The position numbers and the translations under genes were made by a program. 64,000 nucleotides of DNA from assembly GCA_022113835.1 (NCBI GenBank), contig JAILWY010000006.1:10834501-10898500 (forward strand), given 5' to 3'. Under the pieces are notes generated by a model. That model did no database searches. It saw nothing but the letters and a program-made list of their open reading frames with translations, and had not been told where the DNA came from. Positions 26,401 through 40,400 of this stretch are shown piece by piece (the stretch's first letter is position 1; the number at the start of each line of letters is the position of its first letter). The DNA comes from Atopsyche davidsoni. Lineage: Eukaryota; Arthropoda; Insecta; Trichoptera; Hydrobiosidae.

Positions 26401-29400
26401 TTTCGCCTTTCAATGGCTTTGTCAGCCTTAAAAATGAAAACGCTCACTCCAAAATATATTTTATGATCTCTTAGCCATTTGGCTTAGCATATTTATTATA
26501 AATATGAAACATTGAAAATTTTAAGAATTCTCTCATTGTTAATTTCAATTGTCCTCAACTGGTGGTATACTATTCATAGTATTACTGATATTTTTTTTGT
26601 AAATCATTAATTTCTTACGAAAATAAACATCAGTTGTTGAAAAACTATCAGTTCAGATGTCAGATAAAGACAGCCCTGGGCCGGCTGTAAGTCTTTTGTC
26701 CACGATTGTGTCAACGTCCTGACTTTTAATTTTGTTTATTTTTCTTTCACGAGGTTACCAGTTACTCTGTTTTAGTTTTGCTTGTCAAAATCTAATAGCT
26801 TATGATGATGTGTAATGTGTACAGGATTACGAGGGAGGTTATGTTTGTTACAACTAAAAAAAGGAGTATGTCTTCATATTGAATTCATTTTTATTGAAAT
26901 GATTGTATTGAATTGGGTTATACCGTTGGAATAAGGATTGTCAAATTGCTTCTTACAAACATAGCACACTGCTCATGAATTAAAGATTGAATCGTAAAAA
27001 TTGGTTTTTTGAAAGCATGGAAATTAGTTTTTTTTTATCATGAAGTGCGCTATGTTTTTATGCAAAGGAATAAGTGAATTTCATGGTTTTGTATCGTAAG
27101 GCTTATTTGATTTTAATTTTATTTAAGTATATAAATAATAAACAGGTATTTGTGCGCCTGAGTGGTCTTAAATATACTTGGAAATGCAAATGGTTTATAT
27201 CCAGTGAATGTGCTAAAAAATATAATGTACACGACTCGCTTGCTTTATAAGACATTTGCATTTTCAAGTGGTGGAATAATCAAACCCTTGTCAAATAAGC
27301 TAATGGTTATGAGGGTGTCTGCTTCAGTTATGTTTCCTCGCATAGTCGGCTCGGTATTTAATACCGTCAATAATTAACTATCCCCTTCAGGACGGGTGAA
27401 TTCCAAACTGATTTAACTGCCATTGCCTGTTCAGATTAATCATGGATGTTTTAAACATGCATTTATGATCATATAATTATTTGCAGACATTAAACTGTGC
27501 TTGTATTTTGATTGAGTTGTTTCGAAAAATGAATTCTCAAAAATTGTATTTTATTTAAATATTGATTTAACTATGTATGTCCATGCCACAGTCTGATTTC
27601 TGTTGATTCATATATTATATAAACAAGAGTTTGCCGATTTTTTGTGTTGAAACATGGCTTTGGTGTACACCCTTAGTGTATGTCTAACGCTAGGTGTTAT
27701 GTTGGAAGCAGATTCGTAGTGCATCAGAAATGTTTTCAATCTAAACTGTTTGTGTAAATATGGAGTGTCCGGATTGTCTCCCCGACACATAATCGGACAC
27801 TGTGCTTTGTACATTGCTCACTAGAGGCTTAGATTAGGTAGACGGACATGCTGGAGGCGAGCGAGGCCCAACCTCCACCCGGAGCTCTTCCGCCCGTATT
27901 TTTCACAAATTGTGACTTTGGATTTTTCAATTTACTGAAAATCTAGTACACATTTATTTTTATACATCGTAGAGCTTCAGTAATGATATAAAAGTTAATG
28001 GACGTTCACTTGTAGTCAAGCTGGTGACGGCTCGCCGGTGTCGGTCCGGAAGATTCCCAAGTGTCCTGCGATTACGTTTGAGTTTTGTATATGATACGAT
28101 GTAGATTTTATTTTTAATGTTGAATCGTAGACAGATGCGCGAGCGCCTGTTGAAGACATGGAAGTCAGTGTGATAATCATATGGTGTCTTAAATTGTATC
28201 GTTTATTAAAAGCGATGCCAGCTTTAACTAGGCAACGAGGCGTCTGCTGTTGAGACTTTGAAGTATAGACTTAGTTTTGAATAATAATTATTTTAACCTT
28301 TTTGCTTGTAAAGACAATGAAGAGTCGCTCCGTGCGACTAGCTCTATGCGAGTGTAACACTTCTTTTGTGATATCAGATCTCTAGTTTTATGTTACATCG
28401 ATTCACGCCAATCTTTAGTTTATTTTCCTCCCGGAGTGTAAAGAGTCCCCTTTAGAATTTGCATATCAACTTGATTGATTAGAAGAGTACCTGAGCTTGT
28501 TGATGTCGAGACAGAGATATCACGATGTCCGTTCAGTAGGGAAGTATGAAGTTATCGCGGATGAGAGGAGATGGACTATGTAAGAGTTGCTTTGCCATTA
28601 TTGTACCGCCCTCAAATATTTAACAATGTGCGAAAGTTGTGAGAAAATCAACTATTATATTGAATGATTAAAATAAAATAACCTTATTGACAAATTTTAA
28701 ATATTCTTTTATTTATTTACAGTGGCATTTTTTCTTGTTTCTAAAAAAATCTCAGTGCATAGATTGTACGCAAGGCTGCAAAGTTTTCGATTAACTTGGC
28801 TACATCTCAAGTACCCTTTAAATTGAAGTATTGCTTTGAGTACCACTTCCTATTTTAAGAACTGGCTGGATGATACAGAATACAAAAATCCTATGTGAAT
28901 CTATAGGAAGGTTTTATGGCAGGGAGCAATAGGAAAGTGCTTTTATTCAGCAGCAGCTGAGAAGTGGAAGATGATGGTTCCTCAATGTTAAGCTGATATT
29001 ATTATTTCCGTATGTTATGGGTCCTCTTCAGGGAACCACTGACCTCTAGACATCAGGAACAAAATCGTAGAAAGAAACATCACTATATAGCAATGGTCAC
29101 CAGAACCTTAGACTATTTATATGATGATGATTATGTGGTACGATAATTAAGAATGCAATTTTTTTTTTAAATATAGGGATCTAAAAAAGAAAGTATTTTC
29201 ACTTTTGAATAGGATTTCATGAGCAATGCGTGACCTTGACCAAGTGTGCCGCTTTCTCTTGACGCCGAGTCACTGAATCGGGTGAGAGTAAAAAGAAAAG
29301 TTTTGCATGTGAAAAAATTTAATATTTTCACTAAATATGTACATATACAGTAAAAATATATAAAACAAGGCCTTGCAAAGTTACACATGACCTGACAGCG

Positions 29401-31074
29401 CTTTGATTCCGCTGGCGCTGATTCCTCTATGGCGTTTGAAAGTAAGGAACCATACGCAGGATTGAGATTAGTTCTCCGGCATTAGAATCTGGTCCCCAAC
29501 CTAAAGTATACAGATACATGGGCAGTAGCTCCCTAGCATTATATATAATGACTTTATCAAAGTTTATTTCTAAAAGTTCCATATTATTAACATAAATCAG
29601 AAGCCAATCATCGATTCATTTGAATACTTGAAACTGATAATATTCAGTAATATAAAATCTGATATCAAAAATGATAACACAAACCTGCCAATAAAAATGT
29701 GTATTCATCATTTAATTAAAAAAGTTTATTTTATTTATATTAACTCAATAATCAAAGCTCGATTTACGTGTACAATTATTCCAATCAACCCTGTTTTATT
29801 TAACTTTGGGCCAATATATAAAAAAAAAATACTGAAAGATTAAACGCAAGGAATATTTATGATATTTTAACATTCAATATTATTGAGATGAGATGTAATG
29901 TAACAATCATAGTTTCAATGTGTTTAAATTAAAATAAATAACTAAAATGTATGTAGGGTTAAAATACAAGAATAATTACACAGGAAAACAATATTGTAAT
30001 AAATAAAACTAATTGTAGAAACTAAAACAGCTTATGACGTAATCAAAGAGATATAGTCCGCATTTGACAAAATTCGGCGCAGATTCAATCTGCTAAAACA
30101 ATTTAGTGTGTTGAGTAATCATATAATACTTAAAAATGTAATCATTCACAGAAAATTTGATATATTCTACCAAAAAGTAAATGGTTTTCAATAAAAAATA
30201 ATAAGAATCGAGGAATCTAAATTCAATCACAATTTACAACAAACAAAAAATAACTATTAATAAAATACACTATAAATAGACAATTTACAAATAAAATATA
30301 GATTCACACTTTTTTTACAAACAGCCATCACTGTAGCTCACGTTTCTCCTCAAAGCAAGTCTTAAAACATAGATTGGAAATTCCATAAACTAAAATAAAA
30401 TGAGACAATTTTAACGATGAGTAATACTAATTTTTTATAAGTGAATAGAATCAAACACTTTTGAAACATTTGAGTCAACACACCGGTATACCTGAACATT
30501 TCTACAACCTGTCAGAATTTAACATTACAATTAAACTAAACGATATGGTGTACACTCGTAGAAGTGTCCTCGGCTTTAGAAAGTTCCGTTTAACCTAAAT
30601 ATATATTTGAGTAGTTCAGATTCTAGCCAAATATTATCACAATCAATAAAGCGCAGTTATATCATTTCCACATCAAAATTGTTTTTAGTACAATAAATAC
30701 ATTAAAAATCAGATACTTTAACAATGGCTAATAAATATACCCAAACGATATTACTGCGAATTTCAATGCATATCTTTAGGATGCACAAAATATTGAATAA
30801 TTATATAAATATATAAATTGGACAGAGTTTTCAATTTCATTATGTACCAGAAAAGTTAAGTATTGAATATAATCATGAATTCTGGATATTGGGGGAGTAT
30901 ACTCTTAGCCAGTACATTGTACTATTCACACCTATGGACACAATATTAGAGCGTTTTCACATTCCGTCTTCAGTCGCATTCTTATCGATAGATTCTCCAA
31001 CAGCAGTCACCACTTAGTTTTAAAACACCGAAGGCACTTAATTGAAAATAATTCTCAAAAGGGAAGAGTTATTT
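23453..31074. other. region between CHIC and the SH3 gene (UTRs and intergenic)
   Basis: No protein gene supported. The left part probably includes the CHIC 3' UTR. Many AATAAA words occur; one at 28672-28677 follows a stretch of less simple sequence (27.8-28.65 kb) that could be distal 3' UTR, but no site can be chosen by eye. The 3' UTR of the convergent minus-strand SH3 gene should occupy some of 29.6-31.07 kb. Short frames here are AT-rich noise. Confidence 0.35.
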
Positions 31075-31428
31075 TCACGAAAGCTTGGTGGGCAGTCCCA
31101 TAGGAACGCGGTCCACGTAATTTGAAGGAAACTGCCCACTTTTGCTTCCGTTCTCTCCGTACAGCCATTCCTCGTTGAGCTTGGCCAGGACTCGAATCAT
31201 GTCTCCAATGACGAAGCCCAGATCGCCGTCTTGCTGCGGGGAAAAATCGTACATCGCCGTGACAATGGCAGGGCTGAGCTGTGAGGGTTTATGCACCGCC
31301 GCAGAACTTTCCAGGGGCACTTTGATGTCTATGAAGTTGGCAGGGAACGTTCCCTCCATGCCAGAGCGAAGCCGTCCATAAAGCCATTCGTTGTCGATTT
31401 GTCTCAGAATTCTAATTTTGTCGTTGGC
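31075..31428 (-). CDS. SH3 adaptor exon 4 (rest of SH3-1, all of SH3-2)
   Basis: Residues 374-490, beginning ANDKIRILRQIDNEWLYG and ending PTKLS-stop. The intron splits SH3-1 after DLPFK. Confidence 0.93.
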   Translation of the reverse strand, partial: ANDKIRILRQIDNEWLYGRLRSGMEGTFPANFIDIKVPLESSAAVHKPSQLSPAIVTAMYDFSPQQDGDLGFVIGDMIRVLAKLNEEWLYGENGSKSGQFPSNYVDRVPMGLPTKLS

Positions 31429-34400
31429 CTGAAACAGAAGTAAAATAATCGTGAATATCAAATGAAATTCTTATCTAAAATTATTAAAAACCAAACTATG
31501 GAAAAGTTTGCTGATAAATTATTTTTTTCCTATTAAGCAAAGTTTGAAACATAAAATTTTTGCTATATAAACTTGTTTTTCTAATATTAACTCTATATAT
31601 ATAAATATCACTTATTTTTAATATCACTAAATAAGTATTCCAAATAGAAGTGAATAAGTATTCCATACCTTGAATGGTAAGTCATCATCATGGGTTCCAG
31701 GGAATTCGTAGAGAGCTATCCCATAAGGTTCTTCCACGTCATTGATGTTTTCAAAGCGGGGCAGGTCTGGCACATCATCAGGAGAGCCCTCGCGAGACAC
31801 AGAGCCGGAGATATCATCGTACTCATCCAAGGGAGGTGGCGGGGGAGGAGGCACACTGGGCATGGGTGGGGAATAATCTCTCTTCTCAAACACATTGCTC
31901 ACTCCACTGTACTTGTCCTGGAAAGAGAGATAATTATATTTAACTTTCAGAAGCACAAAATGCTACAAATCAAGGATATTTTCTAGTCATCTAATGTTTA
32001 TCTGGCATGTAAACTTCGGTTACACACTTGCATATAGGAATTCTATTTCTGGCTTGGTCACAGAGAAACAGTAAAGGATTATCGCGCCGGGTTGCGACAG
32101 CTAGGAGATGAGGCTTCAAGTCCCAGTAAATAAATCAAACCTAAGTGTCACGGTAGACAAATAGATTGACATGAGCCACCAGGAGGTATGGATTCAGATT
32201 TCATGAATGTCCCATAAATTTTTATCAAGTTGTGATTATTTTGTGTGCATGTTTCAAATGCATAGCAGTTTACGTTCTTTAAAAAAATTGTACATATATA
32301 ATATGTTGAACATAGACATATTAATGACATGACACTTATATGGTAACGTTTTTTTGCTTGTGTGGAAGATGCACGCATTTGGATATAACCACATCAAATA
32401 CAATTGAAGCAATATATTCAAAGAAATTCAACGTAAAATATTATTATTGTATTTTAGAGATACCATATTTAGAGAGTCAGGCAAACACACAGCAAACAAT
32501 CTACTTAATATTGCAATGGTGTTGTGATGAGTTGCCATTAGCAAAATAATTGTGTAGTTTAAACAAACACAGATGCATAAAGTTGCAGGCGTGGGCTCTC
32601 GGCACACCAACACCGACAGGAAGTTTTATGAATGACCAGGAAACATTTCAACTTTGCTGATAACAGAATGTCTGATAGCATTTTTAATGAATTACGAGAA
32701 TGATAATACAAGTTCATTATGGGTGGTTTTTACGTCGCACACGAGACCATGTAAGGTTAACGGCTGTGATATCAATTTAAGCATTTATCAAATGCGCATT
32801 TGTTTCCAATTTAAATTTTTCGTAGTATAAATATATATCAAAGTACGAGTCATTATGTAAATAAATACATAGAGTAGACGAGTGTAAGTTGTGTGAGCAG
32901 TACAATTGTGTGATCCTTCAAACATGTCCTGAGGGTTGCAAGCCCCTGAGCTCCACTCGCCTCAATGAGCATGACTTTGGTCAGAGACATTCATGGCATC
33001 CAAGCTTTTAATCTCTCTCTACATCTCTCGTAATCAAAATATAGTAGTCAGTACTTAAAAGTAATTTTGATAATCCTCAGTTGTCAAAAACATCAAAAAG
33101 AACTAGTTAACTGTAAACATTTTTTAACAAGGGTTTTCATTAACTTTAAATTAGAAAACATTTTATAATTTTGACAGAATTGTTGAATTATGTTAGTCAC
33201 TGAACCATGACGCGATGCCAATAAAAAATAATATATATTTTACAATTATCGATTCAGTATTAAAATTGCAATTCACTTCCAATCTCTAGTTATCTATCGT
33301 CATATCTATATAACCTGCCCATGAAGATAAAAAAATTCATGAGTATTTCAACTATATGAATTGTTTTATATTAATTTGAAGACATTTGTTAGATATTGCA
33401 CATGAACGAGGTCAAGACGATATAAATTTTATGTAACAGGGACACATCAAACAGCGTCTTTGACTGATGTGTTTGGTTTGAATGCTCCATTTAGTATACA
33501 TAATGCGTACTTAAAGATTTGAGATAAAGATGTAAAAGAAGAGACAAAGATGTGAAAACATTGAAGATAGTATAAAAAATCATTGTCTACAATGACAAAA
33601 AGTAAGTCTTAAATTGTTGGTTTCTTGTTGATCAATATTTTTTCCGGAAAGACCAGTGAGATCAAAGGAAATTGTATTTTTTTTCTATCATCTTACCTTC
33701 ATTTTAATGACTTGATTTTAAAATTAATATTAATCCTTTAAATATGCATAATGTAAAATATTTAAATGAGTGCTGAAATTGTGACTTCAATTTTTGTAAT
33801 CTAAGAAAATTTAATAAACACTTAAATTTATTCTTAATATTTTTTTTATAAAGCTGTAGCATGGGAACTATTGATGCAAACATTAAATTAAATCAAATAG
33901 GATGTTATTGATTTCCATATATTTTTGTATCACCAAAATGGCCTTGTGACGAAATAAGGAATATTTGGCACGTATTAAGAAAGTCAATACACATGTATCA
34001 ACACGAGACCAAGAATACAGGCCCATGCCAACTAGTGAGACCCAAGTAGTGGATAATAAGAAAAGCAGATGCCATACAACTGAATAAACTCTGCATTCAG
34101 AGAAAAATAACTTATAGTGACGTCAAGTTCAAGCTACTGGAAAATAATCAATATTTGCTTTACATGGAATGGTTTGATTGGAAAGTTTTTATGTACTAGA
34201 GTAAAGATTGAAATTAATTATGAGGTAATTTTCATTTCAATTTCAACGTCATAATGAATACACATGAGACTGAGATGCTTCGGATTATAAAAACATTGCC
34301 ACGTCTGCAAGGTCACGATGAAAGAGAATACATTCAACTATTTTATAATTTTAACATATTTGTATATTCTTGCTGAAGGGTTAAAAAATATAGAGAATTA

Positions 34401-37400
34401 ACCTACAAATAGTGAAGCACGAGAGAAGTGTGAGGACTTTGAGACTGGCATGATAACTAACAATGAAATATAAACAAAACACGAGAATATATACATATAT
34501 AAAAATAAATACGATGTCTTTTAAATGTCATAAAAATAGAATGTTTACTAATAAATGAATCTGTAATCAAGTGTATTATTTAGTTTGATAATGCCAATGA
34601 GAAAGATTGGCGAAATTGTTCACCAATAAAATTAAACATGAGGAAAAATCACAAAAGTATTTTATTTAAAATATAAAATTGAAATTCCACAGAGTACTCT
34701 CTGTCAAAAATATTGAATATATTGTATAAATTAAGGCATGATTTAGGATGGTGCTGGTAATAAAAAATGCTTGATGGTCTAGGCAAAAATTATCTCACTG
34801 TAAATGCCTGAGTAATCTATGACTCACCGCTGTAAATTTAGATTTCCACAATCCACGTAATGATCCAAATTACCAATAATCAGAAGCATTTAAGAATTCC
34901 CGGTAATCATCAACAAATGTAATCAGTAACAAAGAAAAAAAAAATTGGCATCGTAAAAAGTGAGCATTGATGTAGGCAAAACTAAAATAAGATAAAAAAC
35001 TGAAGATAAGATATACCAGTTCCTGTCCCTTTAGTGCGTTAATTCAAGATTATTTTTGTGTAAATATTTTTTTATATCAAAACAAACAAAAACACTGCGA
35101 CGATATTATTGTCTCAACAGAATGATCCATTCAATTAACTCCACGTTTGCACTTGAACCGGAGTGCGAAGCGTCCGACCTTAATAATTGACGCTCTCAAT
35201 TTGTATGACCTCAGATGATACTTTAGTAATCTTGAACTCACCTGAATGTTTAAGGACGACTGCTTGGCGGCTCGAGTGAATCCGAACGGGGTTTTCTTGG
35301 GCTCACTGCTCAGGGCCACCGATGCCAAGAGAGACGAGCTCTTCGGTGCCTTAGGCCTGGCGGGCTTGGCTCTGATGATGGTGGGTATCTTGTGAGTTGA
35401 AATATTCGATGTCACACTTTTTCCATTGCACAAAGGATCTAAGAAGTCTGAATCGTAAATTGGCTTCGTAACATTAGGTTTTGAAGTATTCTTTGGAGGC
35501 GAGAAGGGATCGAATCCGGCCCACGAATCGTTTTCCGTCTCATTGGAAGCCTTATTAGAAAATAAATCAAAATCATCTTCAAATCCACTCTCAGCCTGCG
35601 ATGTGTTTCCACCGTTAAAGTTAGAATTTCCGTTGGCCGTCGAGGAAGTGACGTCGGACCCGAAACTGTCCACGCTGAGACCGTCACTGCTCGATCTCGT
35701 GGTCAAAGTGGGAGAACTCGGAGGCGATGAGAAATCTATTAAAGATGATGTCGCACTGCCGTTTGTGGCGGATTTAGGTGGCGGTAACACTACATGAAAT
35801 TCTCCAGTAGCAACGGATGGTGGTGGAACGGCAGGTTTGGTTTTTCGACTCATCAAACTGGTGAGTATTGTTGGTTTTCTATTAAAGTGCGCCGGTCGTT
35901 GCGGCAGCTCTGGTTTTGCAGATATTTTGTTGAAGTTTGGCGGTGGAGGCCTGGGGGGAGGTTTTCTCTTTTGCATGGCCGGAGAAGCTTGTGAAAACGG
36001 ATCGTTTGCAAAAAGATCATCCTGCCACGAGGATACACTCAACGAGGCAGGGGGGGGCTGCGGGGCGGCACGTAATGGGAACTTCATTTCTAGAAAATAA
36101 AAAAGATGAGTTAAATTCTTTTTATATTAAAAGAGACTAAGTGCTTTTGTTATCAGATCTTTGGAAGAATTCCTTAATCAAAATAAAACCTAAACATTTA
36201 TAGAGCTAGTGATGATAAATGTTGATGAGGTAGGTTCTAAATAAGTTTGAAATTATATGAGAAAAAATCTTATTTATGTACATTAATGAGCATGCTGTAT
36301 AATGATGGAGAAAAGTTTCAACCTACCGATCACTATTCTAAAAATCAGACAAAGAATGTTGCTTTCAACATGACAGCAGCCACAGAATAATATAACAAGT
36401 TTTAGTGAATAGTCACGATTGACCACAATTATCAAGACTGATAAGAAAATAGTTAACTAGACACAAAATAATAGCTTTGTGATAAAATAAACAATTTATT
36501 ACTTTATATGAATGTATGCAATGTGTAAATTACCTGCTGTGTATGTATTATAACTCACTCAACTAAGCGTGTTTTTTTTTATTTCTTATTACGAGCACGG
36601 ATTGATAAGTGCAGCAATTTTTTTCGCCGTTTATTTCTCGAGCACAAGGCGTATCGCTCGCGGAAGTCGCAACAAGAATAGCAATCACGTACTAGCACAA
36701 ACTGTCTCTAAATACATTAGCAAAACTTCTACATGCCTGTTTGTTATCAAGTGTTAAATTGATACCAATCTTCGCATAGCAATTCATACGTCAGAGGCTG
36801 TCAAACGTCATGCGAGAAATGGTACAATTGCGTACAAACCGAGTAGGGTTCTGGCGTACGAATTAATGGGCGGAGAATGTGCTGCGTCAATGCGATTGCA
36901 GCCTTTCGCCAAACAGGGAATAATCGTTGAAATATAAACATTTCCGCAGAAATGAAATCTTATCAGATGCCACCCACCGGGCTCTCGGGTGTCAGCGCGG
37001 CCGTGCCAGGCGCGGGGCTCGCGGCCTTGCGGGCTATCTAATGGAAATTACTTTTCAACGCATTTCAAAAGACGCCGCGCTGTGGAATCACCCCACAATA
37101 AAATGCACTAATCACATGATAATAATAACTTTTACGTGCAAACGGATCGGAGAAAACCTTGAATGTAAAATAATTTACAACAAAAAAAAACAAGTATCAC
37201 CTGTCGCAGGAATTTACTAATGAGTGCACGATGTAATGTCAAAGTTCTATTAGAAAAAAGTGTTATTTCGATACTTATACTTGGATAGAATTGGATTTGA
37301 CGATTTGTTTTTTCACTCGTACCAGTTTCTTTTATGTGCGTCACGGTTTCGGTCTAACTACAATCAAAGATCAACAAGTCTGATAGATGTCATCATGTAA

Positions 37401-37436
37401 CGTATTTTACTTACCAGTTGGTTTCCTGGATGCCAT
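31075..37436 (-). CDS. two-SH3 endocytic adaptor-like protein (SH3D19/EVE-1-like), 490 aa
   Basis: Four coding exons: 37436-37415, 36089-35242, 31917-31669 and 31428-31075 (TGA); all junctions are GT-AG and phases agree (1, 0, 0). The first exon gives only MASRKPT plus one base. Residues 29-39 (WQDDLF, then DPF) and 180-203 (DFDLF; WAGFDPF) are AP-2 appendage-binding types of motif. Residues about 49-100 and 303-315 are proline-rich (KPPPRPPPP; a seven-Pro run) and suit SH3 or EVH1 partners. SH3-1 is about 353-411 (ALYEF...NEWLYG...GTFPANFIDI) and is split by an intron; SH3-2 is 427-482 (AMYDF...EEWLYG...GQFPSNYVD). Both keep the ALYDF, WLYG and FPxNY landmarks. The likely role is linking AP-2/clathrin cargo sites to proline-rich partners. 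The SH3D19 name is by resemblance only; human SH3D19 has five SH3 domains. Confidence 0.85.
31669..31917 (-). CDS. SH3 adaptor exon 3
   Basis: Residues 291-373: DKYSGVSNVFEKRDYSPP, a seven-Pro run, an acidic linker, then the first strand and RT loop of SH3-1 (YGIALYEFPGTHDDDLPFK). Confidence 0.9.
32060..32135 (+). repeat. tRNA-related SINE-like fragment
   Basis: A GC-richer patch in an intron: GCGCCGGGTTGCGACAGC, then a B-box-like GGCTTCAAGTCCC. The stems are incomplete. Confidence 0.3.
34583..34720 (+). repeat. dispersed hammerhead-like repeat, copy in the SH3 gene intron
   Basis: Same family as 14833-14975. The motif reads TTTGATAATGCC through GGCGAAA; its hairpin is GCCAAT (34593-34598) with ATTGGC (34606-34611), a compensated C-G to T-A change relative to the other copies. 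It continues through the shared tail (caaaagtattttatttaaa ... agagtactctctgtc). Sense orientation is opposite to the gene. Confidence 0.65.
35242..36089 (-). CDS. SH3 adaptor exon 2, disordered region
   Basis: Residues 8-290. Ser/Pro/Asn-rich and apparently disordered, with the DPF, WxxF and DFDLF peptides and the proline-rich runs. Ends ...SLNIQ at donor CAG|GTGAGT. Without splicing the frame continues 37 codons as non-family sequence. Confidence 0.88.
36090..37414 (-). other. SH3 adaptor intron 1
   Basis: 1.3 kb. Contains a GC-rich patch at about 36970-37040, possibly an internal promoter or an old repeat; otherwise AT-rich. Confidence 0.5.
37415..37436 (-). CDS. SH3 adaptor exon 1 (22 coding bases)
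   Basis: ATG GCA TCC AGG AAA CCA ACT G then GTAAGT. It joins AA|ATG AAG of exon 2 to give MASRKPTEMKFP. An alternative is translation from the ATG at 36087, which loses only eight residues. Confidence 0.7.
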
Positions 37437-40400
37437 GTTTACATCATTACTCGAAAAACTAGTATTATTTGCACAGTTTTATTTCAATTCACAATATACG
37501 GTAGGTATTCGTTGCTTTGTTATCACCAGACAAAAACAAACTATAAATAAGCTTGCGCTTTAAAATTTGAATATTGAGTAAATCTCACAAAGGCACTTAT
37601 CAACCGTCGATACTACATCCGTTCACTCCTCACTCGTGTCGGATTTATTATCACTGTTACTTGGAAATGGTGGAATTATAAAATTACGTAAAAAAATAAC
37701 ACAAGTTCTGAGTCCTGTCGCCCCTCCAACCCCTCGATAATAAAAGTTACTTGCTAAATTTAGTCAATCACACCTCCACTACCTTTCCAGGACCAATTAA
37801 TTTACTACCTGCTGTTGGTAAGATTTGATTATTTTCAGTGTTGCACGCTCACGGCATTCAAAATACGACAAAAATGAAAAGAAAAAAAAAGAAAAACCCA
37901 CTGAAACAACATTTAATGGAACATTATCAATAAAATATGTACTTTCATAAATCGATCAGCTAATTTCCACAAACAATAAAAATATCAAATAAATACTAAA
38001 TATAACAATTTCGGTTAAAAACTAAACAGCTGGCAGCATTTTTTTATATTCTTATGTTGACATTCCACAAAAGTTTATTTCAAGATAACAAAAATTAATC
38101 TCTTGTCGTGATAAATATATCTTGGGAAATAAAAAAATATATAATATACATATGTTGTTGATTGCAGCATTTTATCCATTATTTTTACAAGTGCATTTCC
38201 TTCATATTTAATCATGCATTAAGATTTTTAGGATAAAATAAAGTTCTTGATCCCTAATATCAGAAATTAGTTATCAGTTGGGCAACATATTTTTTTTGAT
38301 TAGTACCAACGTATAAACACTAATTGTTTTATTTAAATAGGCACTACATACACTCACACTGACACAAGTGCTTACCCACACCGCTAGACTGTTGAGCTTA
38401 GTCATCAGATGTTTTAGTTTAAAATACTAATCAAATAGATTATATCTGCTTAAGGTTAATGACATTGTAAATCTTAATAGACTGTTCTAGTTAAAAAAAA
38501 TAAATATTTAATATTATGTTTAGTGATAGACGGAAGAAAATGATACAATGAACTAATATTTCTCTCGTTTATTAAATTAGTAAAATATTAAATAAAATAT
38601 TAAAATTCATAGTAAATAATAAAATTTGTAATGTATGGTACATAAATATATCAAAGACAAATAAAATTATGCAGTTAAAGTCAACAACATTAAATTGTTC
38701 AGAATTTTTCATAATTCACTCGGTTATATTAGAATATCAATTTACAACAAATAACAGTACAAAAATTTATACGATAAAGCATTCACATAAATGTTGTATT
38801 CACAATCTATTATCACTCATATTTTAAAAATATTTTTATTGGCTGGTTTGAATGAGTCAAATGTTAAAAAAATATATTACTATTCTTTTATATCTATTAG
38901 GACGTAAGTAATTATTAGTTATGGGTAAAATATGTTAAGTCATGTTAAATACTCTGCAAGATATTATGATGGAGGTATAGATATCAAACGTGGCAAGAAA
39001 ACAGTTTATGAAACAAATAACACCACTATAAGCAAATACTTAAAACAGGTCTGACATGTAACGCCCAAAATCTGAAAGACAGGTTAAAGTAAACAACGAT
39101 CAACGAGCCGTCAGATATATCACATGGATTAAAAATAAAGCACTTTTTTCTGTAATTTTGATCATATTATTACAAATAGTTCACCGACTTGTTATCTAAA
39201 TATATCTGTAAATCTAAAATTCTATTGGTCATAATTTTTAATTTGAATAATCTGACCATTGAGAATTTAACTCTAGTTTAAACATTTTGAGTTTTAGTAG
39301 CAGAGTATAATGATAGCACTTGATTTATTAATTAAATCATAAATAATCCTGTGTGACATATTTTACAGATTGTAAGTCACTGTTCATTTTAATATGTTTC
39401 AGAATTTGAGTGACTTCTTATGATTTGATTGTTGAATGGATTTCTTGTCGACAGATCCCAATGCTCACCAGACATGTCTACATAAAATTCACAGAGTGAA
39501 CATTTAATTATTTTAATTTTATATAAATTCATATTAACAAATATAAAGAAATCCATTAGACAATCAAACAGATCCATGTCTAGTGATAAAAGCTCTGAAT
39601 ATAATGTTATAAAATACTATTATGACTTGAGGAATAAAACGTATGTAAATTTTTCTATAGTAAAAAGATCTTATGACTACGTTTCCATTGCAGATTAGAT
39701 TTTGTATAAGCTCTCAGGAAACGACAAGGCATTTAAAATAAGATGTATTAAGTTATGAGTAAACCTCACATCTTATTGATACAGAAGAGATGTTTAATTG
39801 ACAGTATTTACTTCTATTTGTTACAGAATCTACAGGAATAGCTACGTGCAAAGTGGGTTAAAATACTTTCTTTGCACCTTCCCTACTGCTTAGTAAAAAA
39901 AATCATAGTATGTATGCCTCTAGCGACAGAAGAAATATCAATTGATTAACAAGAACAGACTTTTACAAAAATAACGACACCATTTCACAAATGACAATCA
40001 TGCAAAAATATGATATTAAACCATTTTATAGGTAAGATGCTAAGAAAAATCTAAAGAGTGAGGTTACACTAGCCAGGAAACGTAGATCCGAATCTCAGGT
40101 AACTTTAAAATATGATTTTTCATGCATTATTGTTACATTTTGTCTGTCATACCCTGAAGTACTGTTTTCTGATATGTCAAAAAAATTTACTACATAAAAT
40201 ACACTATGCTGCTGCGTGGTTGCCATTGGTGATATCACGGTATGATTTTGTATTTGTCTGGTAATTGAGGACGACAACTGAATTAACATAGAGAAATTTA
40301 AAAATTCAAATAAAACTTAAAAATTATACAGATGCCTGATGATGATACGAAAAGAGCAATTAAAAAAACTATACATCGTCAGCTTGGAGCCTAAAGTGAC

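Larger units (their letters stand above)
31918..35241 (-). other. SH3 adaptor intron 2
   Basis: 3.3 kb, AT-rich. Holds a tRNA-like patch near 32085-32135 and one copy of the hammerhead-like repeat at 34583-34720. No coding exon with matching phase was found, though an alternative one cannot be excluded. Confidence 0.5.

Noticed and set aside
35439..36140. Several frames on both strands over SH3 adaptor exon 2
   Set aside because: Shadows of the 848-bp exon; the chosen frame alone has matching splice phases and adaptor motifs.
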